Assembly (NCBI GenBank): GCA_015680685.1
Contig: MNCI01008292.1
Location: 185,475 to 249,474, forward strand
Reading direction: 5' to 3'
DNA length: 64,000 nt
DNA from: Gnetum montanum
Taxonomy: Eukaryota; Streptophyta; Gnetopsida; Gnetales; Gnetaceae
The notes beneath the pieces are model-generated. The model made no database searches, was not told the origin of the DNA, and saw only the letters and a list, made by a program, of their open reading frames with translations. Made by a program: the position numbers and the translations under genes. Numbering within the stretch: position 1 is the first letter of the stretch; each line of letters starts with the position of its first letter. Positions 32,957 to 42,147 of the stretch are shown in pieces.

Positions 32957-33406
32957 GGACACTGAACCTTTTCTCCTAGTAGTTATGCTAGTGGGGGTAC
33001 TGACGTGGTTTGGCCCCATTGAGGCCGATGAACCCACCCATGATTTGACTGTTGATGATAATGGGGTATGGTTCAGGGAAGGGGTGTGTGAGTTCCTTGC
33101 TTTCATCCTGGATAGGTTTAAAATGGTGGTCTGGTTGCATCTAAGTGAATTGGTGGCATGGAGCGTGCTTGAGGCCATGTTGCCGGGAGCTTCGGAGGGC
33201 GTCGCGGTCTTAATGGAAGACATTGATGAGGGGCCGTTTGTGATCGAGGGTGGTCCCTCTGGTGGGCCAAAATCTACTCGCCCGTTAACGCGCACGTGGG
33301 ATCTATTGCCACGAGGACGCGATTATCTGAACAACACTCTGTTTTTAGCTGCGCGCGTGCACACGTTGTTCCAGAACCATCCTGGCATAGTGGATCGGGT
33401 GGATAG
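32957..33406 (+). pseudogene. Exon 2, HAD/FCP1-like domain, antisense gene of B
   Basis: It starts after TTGATTGCAG. PFLLVVMLVGVLTWFG corresponds to the HAD motif I, with both Asp residues replaced. WFREGVCEFLAFILDRFKMV and VWLHLSELVAWSVLEAMLPG match the R-x-G-x-x-EFL ... F-x-x-VVW ... VLxxLL layout of FCP1/NIF proteins. The rest (TRTWDLLPRGRDYLNNTLFL) would be motif-III-like in position but lacks clear catalytic residues. A's exon at 16460-16800 is the counterpart. Confidence 0.5.
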
Positions 33407-33481
33407 GTAGGACCATTTAAGCTTGTTGTTTCTTTTCGCCTTTTGGCATTTGCTTCTATTTTAACATCCGTTCTTTTGTAG

Positions 33482-33750
33482 GCCCCAAGTTAACTTAGAT
33501 GGAACATGCGTTGAGGATGATGTGCTTGCTCTAGCTCGTGCCTCTCTAGAGACCTTTATGGCGGATCCCACCCTTCGTGGAGCTGTATTAGCTCAAACCA
33601 AGGGTGATATCGTCCATTTTCACAAACGATTCTCTATAGCGTTCACACAATGCAAAGCTCATGGATGGTTGCATGGAGATTGGTTGCATAAGGGACCAAT
33701 TTTTCCTCGTGACTTTGACTTGGGTAGCACATCTAAGTGCACAACTGAAG
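33482..33750 (+). pseudogene. Exon 3, antisense gene of B
   Basis: Reads PQVNLDGTCVEDDVLALARA ... VHFHKRFSIAFTQCKAHGWL, fully open. A's 15978-16214 (-) ends similarly (KFFVKCRDSRWLDREW). No family recognised. Confidence 0.55.
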
Positions 33751-33839
33751 GTAAATGACAGTATTTTCTAAATGGATTAACATGTTTGTTCAACTGCTGG
33801 GGGTTATACTGATGTAATGGTTTCAAATTGTATCTACAG

Positions 33840-34885
33840 TTGATGTCCCTCTCGGCGGAGACCCTATCACAACCAGACGAATTGAGAGTACTCTCTCCAT
33901 GAAGTTCAGGGAGATCAGTAAGGCTTAGAAATGGTTGCGGACCCATGCCCCGCCATCCATCGTTCGTTTTTTAGACGATGCTGGCCTTATGGAGCTTTTT
34001 ACGACCTCGAGCCCTGATGTGTTAATAGCAGAAATGATAAGGATCATGGATTCCTTCAACGAGTTTGTCTCTTACTACAACACCCAGATTAAGGGTGTTA
34101 AGATAGTTTTCCATTTGTCGCCTGAATTCTTTTCGAACCTGTTTGGTGTATCGGCTGATGGTATAAATGTAGTTTTAGACAGGGCTCATAAAGAGCTCCA
34201 TACGGATCGTGAATTAGAGGACTGGTTGGGCATTACCAAGGGTGCCAAGGGATTCCCTATGGAGGGGAAGTCAAAGGGTGAGGAGGTGAATGAATTATAT
34301 CCTCTGTTTAGGGCACGGGTATTCCCTAAATCCCTTTCCCAGGTGTGGAGTCTTGGGGTTAGAGCTGTACGTATTATGCAAACCATCCTAGAAAATGACA
34401 TGCGTTATAACTGGGCCCAATTTTTGTTGTCGGGCCTGCACAAGAGATAGTGCAATTGCGCTCAAATGTCGAGGCGCAATCTCACTTTACTTTTGCATTC
34501 TTTGCCAGTTATCTTCACCGCTTAGCTGAGTTTCTAGTGGTTCATGCAGATAACAAGTATGTTCTGCGGCATCGCGGTCAACTATCTCATTCGTGGATGA
34601 ACCACTTGTTTGAAATTGCTGAGTTCCAAGATGCGCTCGAGGGAATTGATGAATCCGTATCTATCACGACAGCGGGGTAATCTGGTACCTCAATCCACAC
34701 AAGTGACAGTTTGGGATTGGAGCCAGATGACATGCCCTATACTACGAAAAGAGCAGAACGGGTCATCAAAGAGACCATTGGCAAGGCCAAGTCGAAGCTC
34801 ACAAAGCGTGAACGTTCAACTGAGGAGGCCTCAAATGTGGACGAGCCATGGGTTAAGCGTATATGGTTCAAGATGCCTGCCTGGG
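33840..34885 (+). pseudogene. Exon 4, middle domain, antisense gene of B
   Basis: The largest exon. LMELFTTSSPDVLIAEMIRI, FHLSPEFFSNLFGVSADG, NELYPLFRARVFPKSLSQVW and AEFLVVHADN are all matched in A. The layout (a capsid-like helical region, then LFRARVFP and a run of helices) recalls the 'putative plant transposon protein' domain; I make this link only tentatively. Stop at about 33929, one-base frameshift near 34440 (A reads through smoothly) and a TAG at 34678. The end is basic (KAKSKLTKRERS). Confidence 0.6.
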
Positions 34886-34975
34886 GTAAGTAAAATTAGT
34901 ACACTTGTTGCTTTATTGTTTTCATCTTGTTCATAATTTTTACTTTGATCACTTACATGCTACTGATGCCTTTAG

Positions 34976-35500
34976 ACTTGACTCGAGAAGTGAGAAGGCA
35001 GGAATTAGAGACTATCATTGAAGAGGAGGAAGCTTCAACAGAGTTAGTGACCAATGAGGAAGAGGTCGGCAAGGATCAGGCGGAAAAGACAGAGGAGCTA
35101 CTGGAAGACACCACAGAGACCGAACTGGTGGATGACTAGAGTGGTGTCGATGAAATGTTCAGTAGCTTCCTTAAGGGAAAACTGGACTTGGGTGAACCCC
35201 CAGAAGGGGACAAAGAACATGGTGTGTTTTATTTTGTTTTATTATGTTACTTTGTGGGTTGTTGTTTCATGGTGTTTTACTTTTATTTTTTTTCATCCCT
35301 TCCAGACGAAGGTAGTGAAACCAGAACAATGCGACTGGATGTGCCCATGAAAATGGTTCCCCCTGAAAGGACCGCAGAGGTTAGTCCGTCTCACACTCGT
35401 GGGCCATTTACTTGGACAGAGATGCCAAGTAAAATGGATTTTGTGGTTGGTATTGCTGAGGAAGTTGTTGAACAAGTTTAGGAAGCCCACCCTGAGATAG
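34976..35500 (+). pseudogene. Exons 5 and 6, acidic linker, antisense gene of B
   Basis: Exon 5 (34976-35221) is Glu-rich (ETIIEEEEASTELVTNEEEV). Exon 6 (35306-35500) follows a 84-bp intron and carries GPFTWTEMPSKMDFVVGIAE. Stops: TAG near 35138 and near 35480. A has a weakly similar exon at 14430-14756. Confidence 0.5.
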
Positions 35501-35585
35501 GTATATATGTTTCGGGTTGTTTGCCACTTTAGAGTTTCACACCCTGTTTTTATCGTTTTAGCGTTTGTTCTTTTCGTGTGCATAG

Positions 35586-36370
35586 GTGCTAAATTGAGGT
35601 GGGATCCTTCTGAGACAGTTAGCATAGAGATTTTTCCCTCACTATCTCCAGAAGTCGAGCAAGTGCTAAGGCTAATTTATGATGAAGTGGCGGAAGGTCT
35701 CGTTCACAACACCAAATCGCTGTGGACCTATAGGCGTTCCGTTGAATAGTTGTGGTTACAAATTCAAATAAAGGAGAAGGAAGTTTTTGAATTGTTAGTT
35801 GAGCATGATGATCTCAAGGCTCGGTATGAGTTCGCCTCTACTAAACTAAGTGGTGATCACTCTTGGCGGACTTTTGAGGTCACGTATACCAGATACTAGA
35901 ATCTACTTAATCGCCACGCGTTGCTGACATGGAGACTAGCAAAGTGTAAGGCCCAGGTGGATCTGCTAAACCTCAAGTGCCAAGATTGGAAAGCTTTCGC
36001 TTCCAAGGTATGCAAATGGGGTCAGGATGAAAAGAACCACAAGCATCATTATAAGAAATCATTGAAAGAGGTGTCTATTGAAAAGCGTTAGCTTGAGATG
36101 TTTGTGGAGGGTCTGGGTCTGCGCTCTACATTCGATACTTTTGCTCAAAACACAACTGTTGAGATGGAATCGCCTACAAGGGTGATTACAACTGCTTTTG
36201 GGGAGGTGTCTATGGGTGAGCTCCCTTTAAAGCATCCTACTTGGTCAGTCGTTGACAAGGGGAAGGCCTTGGCAGATGTTGACCTAGGCCTTGATGGGAC
36301 CGATTGGACTAGTGTCTCAGAAGAGGAAATCCTTCGTCGACTGGAATTCGGCTTAGGGGGATCCCCTATG
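35586..36370 (+). pseudogene. Exon 7, coiled-coil region, antisense gene of B
   Basis: Heptad-like segments VEQVLRLIYDEVAEGL and KEKEVFELLVEHDDLKARYE; then KVCKWGQDEKNHKHHYK and DKGKALADVDLGLDG, SVSEEEILRRLEFGL. A shows EWGKAQKNHKHMYK and EKGKVKVGTDLGDG, LTEDEIMQCLSIGL in the same order. Three in-frame stops. A coiled coil suggests self-association; the partner is unknown. Confidence 0.65.
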
Positions 36371-36464
36371 GTAAGCATTTTGTTGTTATGACATTGGTTC
36401 GCTGAATAATGTTTGAAGGTTTTTTCTTTTGTCCTTATGTTGATTGTTTCTTTTGCATTTTTAG

Positions 36465-36566
36465 GATCAAGACGATGATGATGTCCAAGAAGCTGGCCCC
36501 AGTGGAGCGGGGGCCCATGATGCCAGTGGGTCCAAAGGAGATGATCCTCCTGTCCCTGATGTTTAG
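36465..36566 (+). pseudogene. Exon 8, acidic tail, antisense gene of B
   Basis: DQDDDDVQEAGPSGAGAHDA then GDDPPVPDV and stop. A's last exon (13088-13245, -) is likewise acidic and ends GDV-stop, though built from HEEDP repeats. After the stop, 36567-36775 is an AT-rich 3' flank (ATGTATAAAATTTG near 36660) that could hold a poly(A) signal. Confidence 0.6.
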
Positions 36567-36779
36567 CTTTTGTTGTGAAATTATTCTGACTCTAATTTAT
36601 ACGAGAATTGTAAATTGAGATGAGTGAAACCAGTTAACTCTTGTACTTGTACATTGTTTCATGTATAAAATTTGTTTTTGTTGATTTTGAGTTTAATTAC
36701 AAACATGACACGGCAATGTAAAATGTTTTGGTTTGTTTTTGTGGTTTAAGTGTAATATGGCTGTGTAGGCGTAGATTCG

Positions 36780-37030
36780 AACAGTGAGCCAGAATTTGAG
36801 AGGAAGGCCATTTTGGGCCAGATTCGCACTAGTTTAAGGCCATTTCGGGCCATATGTGTAGTTTAAGGTCATTTCAGGCCCCAACGTAAGCAAGGGACAT
36901 TTCGAATGACACGGGTGGATTTCTCAGTTGACCGACCATTTCTGATCGTGGCTAGTTTTATGTCATTGCGGACATGATAGTTTAACGTCGTCCCGGACTA
37001 GTGGTAGTTTAACGTCATTTCGGACCGTTT
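36780..37030 (-). repeat. Hairpin-repeat block 1 (after protease), element B
   Basis: Six or so units; in element sense GGCCCGAAATGGCCTTAAAC (also seen in A) and GGTCCGAAATGACGTTAAAC. It lies beyond the antisense gene's 3' end and beyond the protease tail. Confidence 0.85.
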
Positions 37031-37059
37031 TTTGTTTTATTGGTTAAGTAATTTTTTGA

Positions 37060-37509
37060 TTTTTTTCATTTTGACGTTAGGCGAGGTGTTAGCGGGTATG
37101 ATTCTATATTCAGCATCCCCTTCGTTGATCATGTTGAATGGTAATTCAACCCAAGGGATGTCTGATGGAATTGTTTCTGCGTTAGTGTTTTCTTGCGCTT
37201 CTGCATGTATCACGGTTTTTGTGTCAGTTGTGGTTCTAGGTGAGCTTGCGTATGTACAATGTCTGGCCTGGGTATTTCTATTTTGGGTGGGTTTTCTTTT
37301 GTGTTTAAAGGATTACCGCCTACCAGTTGTTGTTCATTTATGTCACGTTGTCTAGGCTCTTCGAGATTAACCTCTGAGCCTTGGTCTGTGTCTATGTATG
37401 ATGAGATGATGGGTGTAGCAGCCTCCCCGTGTATGATGATTTCACCACCTTCATAAGGCAGATGAATCTCTTGGTGTATAGGGGATGAGACTGCTTTCAG
37501 TTGGGCTAA
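37060..37509 (-). pseudogene. Post-protease tail, element B
   Basis: Continues from protease after a stop that replaces the Trp of GRPW. Reads IHQEIHLPYEGGEIIIHGEA, then a polar tail with further stops. Position-equivalent to 12411-12700 in A. No domain recognised. Confidence 0.45.
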
Positions 37510-37959
37510 CTAGGGCCTTCCTAATATTAGGTTGAATCCTGGCATTTCATCGATTACTACGAAGTCGAAGGATGTGGGGAATTGATCCCTTGCTATGAAG
37601 TCTAAAGTCATGGTGCCTTTAACTATCACGCACGACCCGCTGAACGATTTCAAGCATGTGGTGGTAGTTGGTCTGATTAGCTCTGTAAGCCCGAGTTGTT
37701 TGATGATGGGATATGGGACTAGGTTTTTGGCAGCTCCGTCATCTACATGGACCCTATGTATCTTGAATTGGTTTACTCTTATTGTTATAAACATAGGGGC
37801 TGTTGTTATCTCTTCTGTTTTCTCATCCAACTTGATGTTGTTATTATGGAAACTTAGTGGCTTGGAAGTTGATCCTTGAGGCGAGTACATCACCGCATGA
37901 ATTGAAGGTTCATTTGGAGGCAAGTCTTCGCTCATTGGAATAGATGTTAACATGTGCAC
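37510..37959 (-). pseudogene. Aspartic protease, element B
   Basis: The longest open protease fragment. VHVDDGAAKNLVPYPIIKQL holds the active site (D-D-G-A), followed by GTMTLDFIARDQFPTSFDFV and DEMPGFNLILGRP. It is separated from the rest of the coding region by a stop. It would cleave gag-pol in the particle. Confidence 0.82.
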
Positions 37960-38033
37960 TAAAGCTTCACGATGTGTTTGAGATGTTAAAACTAGGTCAT
38001 ATAAGCTTAGCGAAGTATTCTTTTGTTCGAGCG

Positions 38034-38117
38034 CTTGTGTGACCTGTGTTAGGGCTGTTGCTAGGTCTCTACTANACTTGTGTGACCTGTGTTAGGGCTG
38101 TTGCTAGGTCTCTACTA
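38034..38117. other. 41-bp duplication around a single N (assembly join)
   Basis: 38034-38074 is repeated exactly at 38077-38117, with an N at 38075. The duplicate is not a biological repeat if the contigs overlap, so the reading frame here is unreliable. Confidence 0.85.
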
Positions 38118-38119
38118 TT

Positions 38120-38877
38120 GGGTGTGTGTTTATCGGCAGTGACTTGGTCCATTGGGCCCAACAGTTTTATTTCGTGCATCGTTGGTTTATCATTTTTTTT
38201 GGAATTGTTGATTCGGGCGTATCATGTTTTCTGGATGATTCCCCCTCGTGACCTGTACTTGGTTTATCACTAGGCTGTGTCATGGGTATTGCATTTAATG
38301 GAGTAGGTTTAGGAGGTCCTAAGGCTAGTCGTTGATGCTCCTTTTCCAAGCATTCATGCGTAAGCCTATCTGCTAAGCGTTCTCATGTGTGATGCGGGGG
38401 CGCGGTTGGTCTTGAGGCCTCAGGTTGCCTTGGAATTTGTACTACATATGGAGTAGGGTGGTGTTGCAGTTGGATAGTTGCTTGTAGTTGGGTGCCAGAC
38501 TGGCTAGGCACCTTGATGACATAGGGGCTTAGTTTATTTTGTGTCTAGGAACTGGAGGATTGGGGATCACTAGGACATTCGGGTGTCTTAACGGCGTATG
38601 GGGTTGGCCTAGCTGGAGGTTGTACCTCTGCTGTTGCAACCGCGGGTGGTACTCGGACTATGTAAGGGGCAGGTCGAATAGGAGGGGTTGGTGAGTTTGT
38701 GATAGCAGCGATGGGAGGTATGCGTACCACATATGATTTTTCGTGGGTCAGGGTGTTAGGAGTTACCACGGCGGGGGGTACTCGGATGACATATGGCTGA
38801 TGCCGAGTGTATGATGGTTGAGACATGGATGTTGATGTAGTGGGAGGAATACACACTACGAATGGCTTGTTAGGCAT
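38120..38877 (-). pseudogene. gag C-terminal proline-rich repeats, element B
   Basis: Five copies of a motif near PYVVRVPPA, spaced 20-30 residues: PFVVCIPPT, PYVIRVPPA, SYVVRIPPI, PYIVRVPPA and PYAVKTPE. It lies between the zinc finger and protease. A has at least two decayed copies. Regular short hydrophobic-proline motifs look like binding or processing sites; that is an inference. The region 38120-38540 continues with stops. Confidence 0.6.
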
Positions 38878-39204
38878 CTATTGCTCATGGTCAGAGTAGA
38901 TGGTGTTAATGCTAGGTGTTTCAGGTTCGTTATGTAGGTAGATTGTGTTAATGACGTACGATGTCTCTTTGGTATTTAGAGGATCCTTATACACACCCAT
39001 GGCCTGGTTTTGCAGTTGGATTGGGTTGGCCTCATCAAAAGTGATTTGACCTCCATCGATCATTCGTTGTATGTCTTGTTTCAGGGTGAAACAGTAATCC
39101 GTGCCATGCCCATTACATTGGTGATAGTTGCAGAAGCGATCCATTCTAAAACCTTTTGGTACTTGGGGCTCATCTAATGTTTCTAGGCTTGGGTTCTGAA
39201 CCAA
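38878..39204 (-). pseudogene. gag nucleocapsid-like zinc finger, element B
   Basis: FCNYHQCNGHGTDYCFTLKQ shows C-x2-H-x4-GH-x-T-x2-C. The zinc finger binds genomic RNA in such elements. It is followed by DPLNTKETSYVINTIYLHNE. Upstream, 39205-39450 joins to capsid through a proline-rich stretch with stops. Confidence 0.8.
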
Positions 39205-39450
39205 TTGATAGAACCGATCATGTCTCTAGATAGCAGCAGGGGATAACTATTTGTGTTTCATTAACCCAACCTTTAGGAGTTGGTCAAACAACTGCAAGGG
39301 TTTCATAGGTAGTGGTGTGTATTGGGAAGGTTCTTTCCTTTGGAAGTTTCTTGTACAGTTTGGTGTTGGATTCTGTGATGAGGATGACTTTGGTGCGGTC
39401 GTAGGAGTGGGTTTAGTATAATTAGTAGGGGCAACAGGCGGTTTGCTTTG

Positions 39451-39924
39451 TTATCCCACGTTTGCTTGTTGTGTTTCTGCCAACGCTGCTATAGTTGTTT
39501 TAGCCTTTTCTTTATCTTTTTTACTGTGTTGATTCTTAAAGGCTAAATACGCAGGATCGTGGCTATTTTGGGCCGCCTCTTCTATGTTTTTAATCTGTAC
39601 AAAGGCTTGATTGAGGTTATGCGCATTGAGATAATATAACTTGGATTTGAAAAAGTCGTTGACAGACCCTTTTAGAATGGTGAGAAGATACATCTGTGGG
39701 ATCGGCTCATGGAGCTCATTGAGAGCAGCACTCCACCTTTGGATGAATTTTTGTACGGGTTCTAGAGGTGCTTGTTTGACCTGTATAAGACTATCAAGTT
39801 TCACTTCAGGTTTCAAGTTATACTTGAACCTGGTAGCGAATTGATGTAACAACTCCTCTAGGGAAAATATCGAGTTTCTCGGCAAGGCCCGATACCAATC
39901 AAGTGCTCTCCCTGCGAGAGACAT
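39451..39924 (-). CDS. gag capsid core, C-terminal half, element B
   Basis: 157 open codons: SLAGRALDWYRALPRNSIFS, FKYNLKPEVKLDSL, PLEPVQKFIQRWSAALNEL, ILKGSVNDFFKSKLYYLN, then lysine-rich NQHSKKDKEKAK. The family signature ALDWYxxLPxxSI is shared with A and with the decayed H. A single stop splits it from the upstream half. The internal Met is not a genuine start. Confidence 0.85.
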   Translation of the reverse strand: MSLAGRALDWYRALPRNSIFSLEELLHQFATRFKYNLKPEVKLDSLIQVKQAPLEPVQKFIQRWSAALNELHEPIPQMYLLTILKGSVNDFFKSKLYYLNAHNLNQAFVQIKNIEEAAQNSHDPAYLAFKNQHSKKDKEKAKTTIAALAETQQANVG

Positions 39925-39933
39925 AGGGAATGC

Positions 39934-40818
39934 TCACAAAATGGCGTATGACCATGCCTGAAGTAATGCACATTTTAGTCTAAATGTTATAAGGTGAGCA
40001 TTGGGGTCCATCTTCCCGTTATATTTAGTTAGCGTAGGAAATGATACACCTTTGGGTAAGGTTAGGGGCGAAACGGAAGAGCTGATGGGGTCATCATGGT
40101 AAAAGTCCACTACCTTCAACTCTCTGTCGATGGCCGTCTTGAGGCGTTTGACCTCGTCAGTTAGTTCCTGCATTAGTTTCTTAGCATTAGCCCAGTCTTG
40201 AGTGCTAGGTGAGATGGCAGCTTGGGGATGTTGTACGGTGTACATGTTAGATTGTTGGATAGTAGGTTGGAAGGCTGAAAGCTGTGTAGTTTGCGGTTGT
40301 ACTTGTGGAATATTTATAGCGGGTGGTATCAGAGGCGGCATATTGTAGGCGGGGGGTTGCTGTTGTTGTGGTTGTGTTTGGAGGATGTTGACCGGTGGCA
40401 TTGTATGAGGTGGTATGTTGGAGTGAGGGGGTTGATGTGGTTGAGCACCAATTGCTGCCCATTGTCCGATCATGTTTTGTGAAGGAATCCCCTGAACTTG
40501 TTGAGTTACAGCAGTAATAGGGGCTCCGTGAGTTTGGACCTGGGGGATATAATGGGCAGACGTAGATGCTGGTATCACATGCGGCATCCCAATCACACGG
40601 GGTGGGAAGGTCACTCCTACATTACTTTGAGGGGGTTGCATTTGTAAGAACGGGGGTGTCATGGCTGCGGGAGGAATTGCGAGGGGAAGCGTGTTGACTT
40701 GAACGTCGGTTGGTGGAGGAATGGGGACGAGTGCGGCTATGTCTTGTTGAGGCGCATGTGCTTGCGTAATGTTCAGTGGCTGGAGGGACGTAGTTTTGCC
40801 CATGAATGGGTGAAACAA
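39934..40818 (-). CDS. gag linker and capsid core, N-terminal half, element B
   Basis: 294 open codons. The first two-thirds are proline/glutamine-rich (NILQTQPQQQQPPAYNMPP); the end carries ELTDEVKRLKTAID, VVDFYHDD and KYNGKMDPNAHLITFRLKC, matching A at 6938-7189. The Pro/Gln linker is unusually long for gag. The stop after AWSYAIL lies where A also has a stop. Confidence 0.8.
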   Translation of the reverse strand: MFHPFMGKTTSLQPLNITQAHAPQQDIAALVPIPPPTDVQVNTLPLAIPPAAMTPPFLQMQPPQSNVGVTFPPRVIGMPHVIPASTSAHYIPQVQTHGAPITAVTQQVQGIPSQNMIGQWAAIGAQPHQPPHSNIPPHTMPPVNILQTQPQQQQPPAYNMPPLIPPAINIPQVQPQTTQLSAFQPTIQQSNMYTVQHPQAAISPSTQDWANAKKLMQELTDEVKRLKTAIDRELKVVDFYHDDPISSSVSPLTLPKGVSFPTLTKYNGKMDPNAHLITFRLKCALLQAWSYAIL

Positions 40819-40899
40819 CGGGTTTATATAAGTTTGTGGGCTAAGGGTGTGGTATGAGTCTTCATGCTCGGATTGAGTCGCGAACTCATCCTCCTCTTT

Positions 40900-41292
40900 C
40901 GGTTGAGGATTTACTACAGGCTGATCTAGCGACTGGCTCCTTTGCAGAAGGAATTATGTGATGAGCTTAGCATAAGGCTCTAGAAGAGGGATGATGTCGT
41001 ATGGGGAAGGAATGAACTCTTGCCCTCCCTTGTAGAAAAGCTCGTATTGCCTCTTGACTTCCATTTCGGTGTGGTCCACGGTTAGGCTGGCTTGTATTTT
41101 CACGCATATGAAGTTGTACTGGTCTTGACTTATGATGTTAGACGATGGGTTTCTCCCTTGCAATCTAAGGGACTGGTGAGGACCCACTGTGGGTTGTACC
41201 ATGGGCTGTTGGACCGTGGGCTATTGGATAACCATGGTGCCTACGATGTCGGTGACTTGGGTGGTTGTAACGGTGGTGTTTGCGGTGTTCAT
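40900..41292 (-). pseudogene. gag N-terminal part, element B
   Basis: The ATG at 41292 (- strand) opens MNTANTTVTTTQVTDIVGTM, then, after a TAG, QSLRLQGRNPSSNIISQDQY and ELFYKGGQEFIPSPYDIIPL, matching A's 5866-6223. It is the most upstream ATG in the shared frame, so I take it as gag's start. Confidence 0.6.
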
Positions 41293-41339
41293 GTTGAATA
41301 GTTGAGAATATGATGCAGCGAAGGAATATGGAATTAGAG

Positions 41340-42120
41340 TACTTAGTGTAGCGTAAACCTATATTTGTGACGCACAGTGTATAGACTGGGTCTCAGCATA
41401 TAGGCTTCAACGACCAGTGTATAATGACAACATAGACAGCATATAGTGTCAGCATAGAGAATCTACGACGTAAAGCGTACAACATATACGCTAAGCGGCG
41501 TAGACAACGTTAGTGTACAACGTAAACAGGGTTTACAGCATACAGAGCGTAGCATATATGGACGGCAGCGTAAACGAGTTTACGGCGTAGGGTGTTCTGC
41601 ATAAACTTAGTGGCAGCGTATATGTTGGCAGCTTAGACAAAGTCTTGTGTGCAACATAGACAAAGTCTACAACATAAAGTGAGTAGCGTGTGTGTTAGCA
41701 GCATAAACAGAGTTGTGTGTGCAACGTAGACAAAGTCTACAGTGTAAAATGTGCAGGGTCAGCGTATAGCATAGACAGGATTTACAGCATATAGCAGACG
41801 ATGAATATTCAGCAGCGTAGACGCTGGGGAGTTTGCAGACAGAGTCGATGTATGGTCAACAGCGTAGACGCTGGGAATTTATAGATAGAGTTGGCATATG
41901 GTTAACAGCATAGACGCTAAGAGACTTGCAGATGGTAAGTTTTAAATGGAGCAGCGTAAACGCTTAACAGCATAGACGCTCAACAGCGTAGACGCTGGAT
42001 AGTTTGTAGATAGTAAGTTTTGAACTGAGCAGCGTAAATGTTGGGAGGTTTGCAGATAGGGTCAGTGTATACTTGACAGCGTAGACGCTGGGAGTTTCTG
42101 AAGCATAGTAAGTTTCAGGC
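41340..42120 (-). repeat. GCGTA-rich leader with 47-bp tandem units, element B
   Basis: The leader between PBS and gag is packed with AGCGTAGACGCTGGG-like motifs. From about 41815 to 42095, six or so units of about 47 bp each contain GCGTAGACGCT followed by a TTTGCAGATAG-like stretch. The rest is irregular GCGTA/GCATA motifs. A's leader is only 255 bp and lacks this expansion. Confidence 0.75.
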
Positions 42121-42123
42121 AGA

Positions 42124-42143
42124 GGCCCTCCTTCTAGCGCCAA
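42124..42143 (-). other. Primer binding site of element B
   Basis: In element sense TTGGCGCTAGAAGGAGGGCC, four bases after the 5' LTR. Same as A's except one base (C/T) in TGG(C/T)GC. Confidence 0.75.
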
Positions 42144-42147
42144 TTTT

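Larger units (their letters stand above)
31879..36566 (+). pseudogene. Antisense eight-exon gene of element B (HAD-like/coiled coil/acidic tail)
   Basis: The gene lies on the strand opposite to gag-pol, between protease and RT. Proposed exons: 31879-32009, 32957-33406, 33482-33750, 33840-34885, 34976-35221, 35306-35500, 35586-36370 and 36465-36566. All introns are GT...AG with pyrimidine-rich acceptors, and the frame carries across each junction. Products in order: short basic lead, degenerate HAD/FCP1-like domain, middle domain, Glu-rich segment, coiled coil, acidic tail. A homologous gene sits in A. In-frame stops (first near 31957) and a frameshift near 34440 make this copy a pseudogene. 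The role is unknown; the conservation between two diverged elements suggests it mattered to the family. Confidence 0.8.

Noticed and set aside
32930-33295. 121-codon - strand frame and other frames opposite the antisense exons
   Set aside because: They are shadows of exon 2 and other exons, whose splice phases and homology to A favour the + strand.
31879-36566. Host gene into which retrotransposons happened to insert
   Set aside because: The homologous gene lies at the same place and orientation in two separate elements with their own LTRs and target duplications, so it travels with the element.
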